From Microplitis mediator (taxonomy: Eukaryota; Arthropoda; Insecta; Hymenoptera; Braconidae), in the NCBI RefSeq assembly GCF_029852145.1, contig NC_079973.1:22214422-22278421 (forward strand): a DNA stretch of 64,000 nt. The letters are read 5' to 3'. Made by a program: the position numbers and the translations under genes. Each line of letters begins with the position of its first letter. The stretch's first letter is position 1. This document shows, in pieces, positions 1-9,300 of this stretch. The notes below the pieces were generated by a model, which saw only the letters and a list, made by a program, of their open reading frames with translations, was not told the origin of the DNA and did no database searches.

Positions 1-356
1 AATATTTTTTAATTAAGTATTTAAATTATTATTGATAATAAGAAGTTGAGCATTTTGTAGTGTTTAAATTTATTTTCTTTCGTCTTTCTTTCACCTTAGA
101 CTTAAGGAGTGACAATTCATTACGAAGATTTGAACCATCAAAAGAGGAATCCTAAAAAGCTAATTTAGTTTTTAAAAAAATTTTAATCCGTTTCAGAAGA
201 AATTTTTTTTTATTGTATGAGTGAAACAAAGAAAGTTCCATTAATTTCTTTTATGAGAAAGAAAATTGTGACATTTCTCTTTAAAAATAACAATAATTCT
301 TAAATAATCCTGAAGTTATTCGACAGTTAAAAATTTTCGATTTTTTTTCAACATAA
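1..356. other. AT-rich non-coding stretch, possible left half of an old palindromic MITE
   Basis: No coding potential is visible. At about 308-356 the sequence resembles the left arm of the GATAYTGAAGTTAGC-type MITE found many times in this window. A matching right arm appears at about 1426-1475, beyond the TIR element at 357-1398, so that element may have jumped into an older MITE. The similarity is decayed and this is inference. Confidence 0.35.
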
Positions 357-1398
357 TTCCCTGATTAAAAAAGTGAATTGAAAAGGATTGAAAACGATGA
401 GAAATGAATCCTTTCGAATACTTTCTATCCCCCAAGGAATTCATTTTGACATAAAATGAATACTTTTCAATCCCAAAATAATAAAAGAATTTCAGAACTT
501 CCGAGGAATTGAAAAAAATTCAAATGAATTGATATTTTTAATCTTTCTGAATCCTTCTCAATACCTAAATAATCCGACATTTCGGATCAAGTGTGGGATT
601 GAAAAAGATTGAAATGAATTGAAATTTTTGAATCTTTCTGAATCTTTCTCAATACCTAAATAATTTCACATTTCGGGTCATGAGTGGGATTGAAAAAGAT
701 TGAAATGAATTGAAATTTTTGAATCTTTCCGAATCCTTCTCAATACCTTAATAATCTGATATTTCGATCAAGTGTGGGATTGAAAAAGATTGAAATGAAT
801 TGAAATTTTTAAATCTTTCTGAATCCTTCTCAATACCTAAATAATTTCACATTTCGGGTCATGTGTGGGATTGAAAAAGATTGAAATGAATTAAAATTTT
901 TGAATCTTTCCGAATCCTTCTCAATACCTAAATAATCTGATATTTCGATCAAGTGTGGGATTGAAAAAGATTGAAATGAATTGAAATTTTTGAATCTTTC
1001 TGAATCCTTCTCAATACCTAAATAATTTCACATTTCGGGTCATGAGTGGGATTGAAAAAGATTGAAATGAATTGAAATTTTTGAATCTTTCCGAATCCTT
1101 CTCAATACCTAAATAATCCGATATTTCGATCAAGTGTGGGATTGAAAAAGATTGAAATGAATTGAAATTTTTGAATCTTTCCGAATCCTTCTCAATACCT
1201 AAATAATTCCATATTGGAAGGTATTGAAATGATGAAAGATTGAATTCTTTTCAATACTTTCGAATTCCACTTTGGAATTGGAAAGTATTCAAACGATCGA
1301 AATTTCAATTCCATTCAATACTTTCCAAAACCGCCGAGGGATTGAAAAGAATTGAGATAATTTTCAATACTTTTCAATTCACTTTTTTAATCAGGGAA
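357..1398. mobile_element. Non-autonomous TIR element carrying a tandem array
   Basis: The ends are 38 bp terminal inverted repeats with one mismatch (357-394 and 1361-1398), beginning TTCCCTGATTAAAAAAGTGA. The interior is built from short words of the type ATTGAAAAGATTGAAA in both orientations and holds a ~91 bp tandem array. There is no transposase or other coding region, so it must depend on an enzyme supplied elsewhere. The superfamily is not assigned; no clean target-site duplication was found. Confidence 0.75.
540..1206. repeat. Tandem array, ~91 bp monomers in alternating A/B types
   Basis: About seven monomers of 90-92 bp, each containing CTTTCNGAATCCTTCTCAAT and GATTGAAATGAATTGAAA. 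Monomers alternate strictly between a type with ATTTCGATCAAGTGTGGG (near 571, 750, 931, 1113) and a type with TTTCGGGTCATGAGTGGG (near 661, 842, 1023). The real period is therefore a ~182 bp dimer, so the array probably grew by dimer duplication. Confidence 0.85.
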
Positions 1399-1483
1399 GT
1401 GCGATTTTTAAAAATATTTTATTTTGTAAAAATTATTGTTTTGAAAAAAATCGAAAAATTATTAGACGTCAGTTAACTCTAAG

Positions 1484-1717
1484 TGAAGTTGCTGATGATA
1501 CTGAAGTCAGCCGACGTCGAATAATTTTTTTAAAAACCATAAATTATAAAAAAAAAAAATGTTGGAAAATCCAAAAGTGCACACCTCAATCGCTCAATTT
1601 ATTTTTAATCATTACTTTTATTATTATATAATATTAATATATTTTTTTTTATTATGAACTTTTATTCAACTTACAAATTATCAATTTGATTTTTTTATTT
1701 TTATTTCTTATTTTCAG
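1484..1717. repeat. MITE fragment and AT-rich target region left of the retrotransposon
   Basis: GATACTGAAGTCAGCCGACG near 1498 matches the left end of the ~200 bp MITE family, but no right end follows. A 16 bp word TGCACACCTCAATCGC at about 1578 recurs in reverse complement twice near 12540-12587. The stretch ends in TCAG, the left copy of the retrotransposon target-site duplication. Confidence 0.5.
1714..1717. repeat. Target-site duplication (left), TCAG
   Basis: TCAG immediately precedes the 5' LTR and the same four bases follow the 3' LTR at 11971-11974. Four base pairs is within the range for Ty3/gypsy integrases. Confidence 0.8.
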
Positions 1718-2710
1718 TGTAACCGTGCAACAGCGATTTTAAGACGTGAGAGTGAGGCTCTCTCGCTTCTATTTGTCCTCTCTCTCTCTCTCGTATAATT
1801 TTCTCGTTTGCGAGTTCCGCTGAGTCTCAGCGCTAGTCTTAGCGCAGCAGGTGAGCGATTTTCGGTCACTGCGCATAATTAGGTGGGGTCAACACGAGGT
1901 GTTGACCCGAGACAATTAATCAAGAGACGACACTTGAACTCTAGACTGCAAACCGATCAGTCGTTTCTTTTACTTTTATTTTGCAAAAGTATTTACTTGT
2001 GCTCTAGTGCGCTGAACGACTAGTCGCTTTTCTTTTCTCTACTTTGCCAAAGTTTAACTTCTCCAGTGATTTGTACCATTTGTGGTTGTGGTTGTTAAAT
2101 AAACCAAGTGTTGTGCTGCCTTTTGATTTTCCACCTAAGGAGGCTTACGGCTGTACTTACCGGGATCTTTCACCTACCGTGGATCACCCAAGGGCTACGA
2201 GAATGCAACGTCGTCCGATACCAGCAGTAAGTCCAGATATTGGCACACATAAATATATATATAATCTATAATGTTGTGTAATGTCTCTCTCTCTCTTCAA
2301 CGCGGCAATTCCCGTGAATTTTTCTCATCTAATTTGACATTAATTCCCGCGCATATCATTAAATAAATTTACTCAAGCTACTTATCATACTTATACTCAT
2401 ATATAAAGTAAAAGGGGAATATTGTACATAAAAATGGGAATCTTGGTTAAATAAAATACATTAGTTCCTATTAATTGAGCATTATTTAATAAACTATCAC
2501 CAGCGTCCTTTAGAATTAAGTTATTTTCAGCCGCGTGTCCGGCTCAGGACGAGCCGACTCACCCCCGAGAATTCGAAGTTCCCGAGTCTCAGGACCAACG
2601 ATAATCGAACGAGATCGCGAATAAAATTAATAAATAACAAAGACCGGGAATTAGAAGTTAACTGTGGTCCGTGGCTACTAGACACGGAGTAGCCAGGGCC
2701 CACCGTTATA
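1718..2710 (+). repeat. 5' LTR, 993 bp
   Basis: Begins TGTAAC and ends GTTATA, an imperfect short inverted repeat typical of LTR ends. It aligns without gaps to 10978-11970 with a single difference. It holds a run of CT dinucleotides (about 1779-1792) of the GAGA-factor type and a perfect 23 bp interrupted palindrome at 1886-1908. A 75-codon ORF inside it (2044-2271) is repeated in the 3' LTR and shows no sign of being a gene. Confidence 0.95.
1886..1908. promoter_or_regulatory. Perfect palindrome in the 5' LTR
   Basis: GGGTCAACAC, three bases GAG, then GTGTTGACCC: ten-base arms that pair perfectly. The outer GGGTCA and TGACCC resemble inverted nuclear-receptor half-sites. It could instead form an RNA hairpin in the LTR transcript. 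The 3' LTR has the same palindrome at 11146-11168. Confidence 0.6.
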
Positions 2711-2712
2711 TT

Positions 2713-2730
2713 TGGCGCCCAACTCGTGTT
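2713..2730 (+). promoter_or_regulatory. Primer binding site
   Basis: TGGCGCCCAACTCGTG begins two bases after the LTR end. TGG pairs with the CCA tail of a tRNA, and TGGCGCCC is a common retroelement primer-site start. I could not assign the tRNA; it does not match the tRNA-Lys(CTT) encoded at 28982. Confidence 0.75.
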
Positions 2731-2972
2731 CCTCGTCCTGAAATTTTGAGACCTGGTGATAGTCATTAATTTAAAAATTATAAAAAGTACAAAGAAGTTC
2801 GGGAAAATTTTTTCTTCTATATATTCCCTTATTAACCGTTGAAGAGAGAAATTTTTTTTTGCAACCAGAAATTGTGCTAATTGCATTGGTTGCCCAAAAC
2901 ATTATACAATATTACTAAAATCAAGATAAATAATTGGAAAAAAAAAAAAAAATTCAAAATTTAACGCGTACG

Positions 2973-3004
<32 letters not shown>

Positions 3005-3722
3005 AATCGATAAATTCAAGTAGACAAACAGTAAACACCGGAAAATAAAAGAAAATAAAATAAAGCTATTCTTTTGTAAATTAATAAAGAAAATAAAAAT
3101 TTCTTTGGTAACAGTGTCAGTCAAAATAAAATCTTAAGAATAAATAAAATTTTGCTGAAAATATTATTCAAAAATAAAATCTTAAATAAATAAATCATTA
3201 CTTATTTAGTTTATACTGGTTTAGAATAAATCATTCTTTCGAGTAACCGGTAATTTGAATTTATTTGACATATGAGTCACCATAAATAAATTATTCTAGT
3301 ATAATAAATTAAAATTAGTAATTACCGGTCGAGAACAGTCGTTAAGATATTTGTTTGAGGAAGTTTATTCTAAAAGAATAATTAGATTTAGTATAAAATA
3401 AATAATTAAAATAAAGACAATACTGTCATCCTAGTATTGACAATAATTATCCAAGTAATCGGATAAACGTTCTCCGGAAGTTAATTCCGGTAAAATAATA
3501 AATTTTCTTGAGAACAAATAAAACTAAAGCTGTCATTTGGGGATTAAATATTAGTCATCGGTTTAGATAAAATAAAATTTTAATCCGGAAATAAAAATTA
3601 TCCGTGTATATATTAATAATTGTGCTTCGTCATTATTTGTTTAAATTTAAGTCTATTTGGGCTCGTAAGCTGATAATAGCCATCGAGTAAAAATAAATAA
3701 TTGAGAATTAAGTTGTTAGAAA
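2731..3722 (+). other. Retrotransposon 5' leader
   Basis: About 1 kb of AT-rich, stop-dense sequence between primer site and gag, with A-runs near 2940-3002. It should contain the packaging signal, but no specific site can be identified by eye. Confidence 0.6.
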
Positions 3723-6368
3723 ATGAGTAATACGCGACCATTGACGCGCCAAAATTCTAAACAACAGAATAGGCAGGATAGCGGGGAGGTAATATTTGAC
3801 GGGGTTGGTTCATCGAACCAGAGTAATCAATCCAGGGTAGTACATTCACCACCTTCGAGTACTACCGTTTCGTCCGCGAACTCGACAATGTCGGTTCCCC
3901 CTCCCACGGTACCCAGTATACCAAGCTTGGTTGTCACTGCAGGCACGCCGCTGCAAAACAGACCACCAGTCAGGCGTAGTTTAGGAAATAATTTAGCGAC
4001 GGTACCAAGTACCACGTCAATGGTCACCACGTTGACCACAACTATCGTTACAACCACACCGAGTACAGTAACAACTACACCGGTTACAACAATACATCCA
4101 CCGATAACAACTACTACTGTATCGGGGTTAGTCAGAACGAATAATTCACCGGCAATAAATTCGAATGCGCAAATAAACCAAAGAATAAATAATAATAATT
4201 CACAAGCGTCTGTGGACGGGGTATTTGTTGAAAACCCCCCACCGGTACATTTACCACCGATTCAGCCTAATGCGGGATTCGTTTCTTATCCTGGCACCGC
4301 TTCAGTTTCCGCACAAGCTGAACAAGGGGTTTCTCAAACAGCGATAACTCAACTTATGAGTTGCATCCAAAATTTGACCCTTGCTTTAAACTCGCAGCGG
4401 GAAAATACTTTACAAGTGCCTGTACAACTTAACACACAAACTGTTCGCACCGTAACTCACAGTTTTGGCGACGGGGAGTGTGGTACAGGACACTTGACAC
4501 AAGATACTAGGGCTATGACGTCTTCAGCCCTCCCGGCGTACGAACAACCTGGTACCAGTGGAACCATGAATGTCCACAGTAACTTAGCAGGAATAAATAA
4601 TAATATAAATAATAATTCAAATATTGATTCGAATGCAAATCCAAATAATTACCCACCACAAAACAACAATTTAAACAATAATATTAATGTAGATAATAAT
4701 TTTAACAACAATAATCACCCGATCGGGCCACAAATTAATAATGTAAACGATAATAATTATTGCGAACTAAGAAATAATAATAATTATCGCCCGATGAATA
4801 ATTACGGGAATAACGGTAATGATAATTATGATATATTGGGGGAAAACTTAGGAACCGGTGGCTACCATGACAGATATTTAAATAATAATGGCAGTGAGAG
4901 ATACCAAGGGTTTTTCGAGCAACCCAGAGCGAATAATTTAGCGTTACCAGATGTCGCGGCGGTCTCGTTACGTAAATGGCGGGATATAAGAGAAATCGTG
5001 AGATCTTGGCCTGTACGATACCCGCAAGGCGATTTATCCGCCAATAGTTTTCTGGCTTCATTTGAAGCCATGGCGTTTCGCGAGGGTTGGTTAATTACGG
5101 ATTTAATAAAAATCCTCGGCTATATTTTTGTCGGTAAAGTTAATAAATGGTACGATACTTACAGTAGGCATTGGATAGATTATGACCATTTTAAGCGGGA
5201 ATTTTTACGAGCATTTGGCTCACATAAAACAGATACGCAACTCTTAATGGAAATTGGTCAGTTAAGACCAGAAGCCGGTGAATCTTCAACCGACTTTGTT
5301 TTCCGAGTACAACAGAAATACGGTGAAATGCGCAACCCTCCTCCCGAATCTGAACAGGTGACGTGTATACGTAACCATCTACCTAGAAACTTATCAACGT
5401 TGGTATTTTCTAGGCTAGTAAATAATTATGATGACCTGTTATCGGTATTACATGAAGCTGCCGTATTATTAGAGGAGAACAAACGCACGTTAGAGTCATC
5501 CGAGAAGTCGAGTTCCAAAACGAAAGAAAAATCGCGTTTCTCAGCAGTACATACGTCACCGCGTAACTCTATTTTGGTTGATATGATGAACGGGAAACAA
5601 CCACTGATTATTGAAGAAATTCGTGAGGGTGAGGACGGTCAATTTATTGTTTGCGCGTCGGCAGCAACGGTACAACCTCCTCAACAAAGTTTTTCATCCT
5701 ATCGTCCTCAAAATAATAGAGCGCGAAATTCAAATAACGCGAGTAACAACGGTAGTTTTAACGTCGCACCGCGCTCGTATAGTGAAGTTACTGCTGGTCG
5801 GAATTTAGACCAAGATTTCTGTCACAATTGTGGACAAAATGGTCACACATTTGACCAGTGTAACAACATTAGAGTTGATGTCTGTAATTTTTGTTTTAGA
5901 GCAGGGCATATTAAACAAAACTGCTTTCAAGCAAACGGTGGTTCACCCAACAAAGGGTTTAACCAAAATTTTAATTCCCGTCGGTCGAATGGTCCTGCCC
6001 AAGTAAACTATAATAATAGAAATAATTATAATAATAATAATAGAAATAATTATAATAATTCAAATGTAAATAGAAATAATTATAATAATAATTCGTATGT
6101 AAATAGAAATAATTTTAATCAAAATCGTGGGCAATCTGATTTTAATAACGCGAACAGATCAAACCCGAATTTTATCCCGGGTAATTTTAGAGTAAATGAA
6201 AACTGTAATGATATCGGTAATCAGTTTCATGAGAATAATCGGGCAATTTCTCATTCTCAAGGCGATAATAATTTAAATAATAATCGTCATAATAACCCCT
6301 CTAATTGCGTCGAAGTTCAGTCGACCAGTGCTGGCGATGCCAGTTACCCTCAGTCGTCAAAAAACTAA
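3723..6368 (+). CDS. gag: Gag polyprotein of the Ty3/gypsy element
   Basis: Reads as 881 residues ending in TAA at 6366-6368. The N-terminal third is Thr/Ser/Pro-rich. Residues about 280-400 are Asn-rich low complexity. A capsid-like helical region follows at about 410-590. Two CCHC zinc knuckles of the C-X2-C-X4-H-X4-C form lie near residues 699-735 (CHNCGQNGHTFDQC and CNFCFRAGHIKQNC). The tail is again Asn/Arg-rich. It would form the particle and bind element RNA. The length exceeds many insect gypsy Gags because of the Asn-rich inserts. The ATG at 3723 is the first in a long open frame. The last sense codons form the frameshift site feeding pol. Confidence 0.9.
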   Translation: MSNTRPLTRQNSKQQNRQDSGEVIFDGVGSSNQSNQSRVVHSPPSSTTVSSANSTMSVPPPTVPSIPSLVVTAGTPLQNRPPVRRSLGNNLATVPSTTSMVTTLTTTIVTTTPSTVTTTPVTTIHPPITTTTVSGLVRTNNSPAINSNAQINQRINNNNSQASVDGVFVENPPPVHLPPIQPNAGFVSYPGTASVSAQAEQGVSQTAITQLMSCIQNLTLALNSQRENTLQVPVQLNTQTVRTVTHSFGDGECGTGHLTQDTRAMTSSALPAYEQPGTSGTMNVHSNLAGINNNINNNSNIDSNANPNNYPPQNNNLNNNINVDNNFNNNNHPIGPQINNVNDNNYCELRNNNNYRPMNNYGNNGNDNYDILGENLGTGGYHDRYLNNNGSERYQGFFEQPRANNLALPDVAAVSLRKWRDIREIVRSWPVRYPQGDLSANSFLASFEAMAFREGWLITDLIKILGYIFVGKVNKWYDTYSRHWIDYDHFKREFLRAFGSHKTDTQLLMEIGQLRPEAGESSTDFVFRVQQKYGEMRNPPPESEQVTCIRNHLPRNLSTLVFSRLVNNYDDLLSVLHEAAVLLEENKRTLESSEKSSSKTKEKSRFSAVHTSPRNSILVDMMNGKQPLIIEEIREGEDGQFIVCASAATVQPPQQSFSSYRPQNNRARNSNNASNNGSFNVAPRSYSEVTAGRNLDQDFCHNCGQNGHTFDQCNNIRVDVCNFCFRAGHIKQNCFQANGGSPNKGFNQNFNSRRSNGPAQVNYNNRNNYNNNNRNNYNNSNVNRNNYNNNSYVNRNNFNQNRGQSDFNNANRSNPNFIPGNFRVNENCNDIGNQFHENNRAISHSQGDNNLNNNRHNNPSNCVEVQSTSAGDASYPQSSKN
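4466..4481 (+). promoter_or_regulatory. Internal copy of the polypurine tract inside gag
   Basis: TGGCGACGGGGAGTGT here is identical over 16 bases to 10965-10980, which is the 3' polypurine tract plus the first three bases of the 3' LTR. It could act as a central plus-strand primer, as known in lentiviruses and Ty1, or be left from a recombination event. Its function is inference. Confidence 0.5.
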
Positions 6369-9300
6369 TCTCGCCCTCCTATTCCCCGAGGAGAAAGGGC
6401 GCGAAATCCAGAAGATCTAGGGAACAAATAATATGGGGAAATCGGAGTCCTAGTAGCCATAATTCACACGCGAACTGGTTAAACAAACCAAATAAATTTA
6501 AGAATACTGTAAATAGTAAAAATAAATTAAATACGGAATCAGACGGCGGCTTTGCGCGTACTGTCGGTCCGAATGTTCAATTTAATTCAGAAAATTTTAT
6601 AAATTTTAATCCGGAGTCAGACGGCGGCTTGGTGCGTACTGTCGACCCGATTGAAGAGCTTAGTTTTGAAAATTTAATAAACTCAAATCCGGAGTCAGAC
6701 GGCGGCTTGGTGCGTACTGTCGACCCGATTGAAGAAAATGATTTACAAGATTTAATAAATCTAAATTTAGAACCAGACGGCGGCTCGGTGCGTACTGTCG
6801 GTTCGTTTGAGGAAATTATTAAGGAAAATTTAATTGAGAAAAATTTAATTGTAAGACCTGACAGCATAGAGAGTACTGTCGGTCAAGTTGTTCTAACCAG
6901 TGGTGAACAAATTGGTGATATAATTTTAGAAAATCAAAATTTAAATTTCATTGGCTCCGATATATTTAATAGTAATAATTTTGAGACTGAGGTCGATCTA
7001 ATTGACCTACGCGACCCAGTTACGGTCGAAAATAATTCTAATTTAGAGGTAGAAGATTTAATTAGCTTCGAGAATGAGGATGAAGATGATAGAATTGAGA
7101 ACGAGTGTGCCAAAGAAGACACTTTCTCGGAATTCTGTAAAATATACGATAACGTAAACGGTTTATCGGTTTTTAATAATTTGTCCGTCTTAAATAAAGA
7201 TTGCCCTATTTTAGATAATTTATTTGTTTTAAATACTGACGAAATTAACCGATGGGAAGGCTTGAGGGAAGAAGCACAGCCCACGGTTAATTTACCAGAT
7301 TCTAATAATTTAATTGAAGATATTTATGAAAATTTGAATCGAGATGATTCTTACGAAATCCCCTTAAATCTTTTGGAAAATTTTGAAGTTAGTGATTTTA
7401 TTGAGTCAATTGGTTCTGATGAATCTGAGGAACCAGGTTCCGTTAATGTTCCTGGGATGCCATATTTATGTGGATTGGAGCCACTCGAAAATGATGAGGA
7501 GACCGAAGAGACGTGGGAGGAAGAATTGGATCCAGGTTTTGAACCTGAAGATCCAGCGTTAACTGACTCTCCACCATCTTGTCCTTCATCCCCACGCGCG
7601 TCGTATTTACCACATATATTTAAAAATAAAATATTACCCTCACGTATCGCGAATCGTATTGCATCTCGGACCAAATTTTATTCCGGTACTGGTCCAGAGC
7701 CACCTAAAATTACAGCACGAATACCTGTGTCTATTTGGATATTCGGGGTGCAAGTAAACGGTATAATTGATACGGGAAGTGAAAGGTCCTATATCAATCG
7801 GCGAGTTTATGACCAAATACGTGAGCTAAGCTCTGGTCAATTACAATCAGACGATACGAACCGTCGGGGAGTTCTTCTCGCGAATCACACCGAATGTAAA
7901 ACTATCGGCGGGGCTCCATTCATTATTCAAATCAGTACGATAGCCGGAGAGCAGTATCTGAGTGTCCTCGAGGACCTGAGCTATTCAGTAGTCCTGGGTA
8001 TGGACTTTGCTCTTCAATTTGGCTTATTGATCGATTGTGCTAATAAAACTTGGAAATTTAAAGGCACTGATGAAAGTCATCCTTTTCAATTAATAAATTG
8101 TAATGATAATAAAACCCGTTGTCAATCACTAACTTCCAATGAACAAAAAGATTTTGATGAATTTTTAAAATCGGAAATGTCAAAATTCGCGGAGTTACCG
8201 AACCAAGGTCTAACTGACCTCGTGCAGCATACGATTACTTTACAGCCGGGAATAAAACCCATACAAATCCGTCCATATCGGCGTAGTCCCGTTATATCGG
8301 CGGAATTAAATAAACAAATAGACGAGCTGCTCGAGAAGGGTTATATAAGGCCCAGTAACAGTTTCTGGTCGTGTTCTCCGGTCATGGTGACCAAAGCCTC
8401 AGGTGATTGGCGTTTTTGCGTCGATTATCGACCAATCAACAAATATACTATTTTACCCGCTCACCCTCTTCCAAATATGCTACGTATTCTAAGTGCTTTA
8501 CATGATGCGAAATATATAACCACGATGGACCTCAAGGAGGCGTTCCATCAAGTTTTAATGGCACCGGAGTCCATTCCTTACACTGCCTTCTCCGTAGAGG
8601 GTAGGGGGCAATTTGAATGGGTCCGTATGCCTTATGGGCTCGCGGGTGCACCATCGACTTTTCAAAAAGCGATGGATAAGCTCCGTGAACGTTTTGTAGC
8701 TAGAGTACATGAAAGTAATCTACCGAGGTCTTGGATTGACAAAGTTTTCGCGTACCTGGACGATTGGGTAATAATAAGCGAGACCTATAGCGAACATAAA
8801 GCTATTTTAACTCTAGTTTTTGAAATATTTCGCGAGGCTGGATTATTAATAAATCCAAGTAAATGTAAATTCGCGAGGTCGGAGGTAAAATTTCTTGGTT
8901 TTATAGTAGATAGGGAGGGTCTACGACCTGACCCTGAGAAAATAGCACCTATCGCGAATTTCCCGCGTCCGACGACTAGAAAACAGGTACGCAGTTTTTG
9001 CGGATTAGTTAACTGGTACCACAGGCATTTACAAAACGTCGCGAAGGTCCAAGGACCTCTAAATAAATTATGTAGCGTGAATACTGAGTGGAAGTGGGGA
9101 GATGAGGAAGAAAAGGCTTTCCAAGATCTTAAACAAGCTCTTGTTAACGCGAAACCGTTGGCTGTACCTCAGCCAAATCTTCCGTACTATTTATACACCG
9201 ATGCGAGTGATACGGGTCTAGGCGCGTTCTTGGTTCAAAAAGAACCAGATACCGGGAAAGAGTTTCTTATTATATGTTTAAGTAGACCGTTGCGAGGCGC

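Noticed and set aside
2044..2271. 75-codon ORF in the LTR, repeated at 11304-11531
   Set aside because: Identical because the LTRs are identical; no ATG-led context or domain, and LTRs are not expected to code here.
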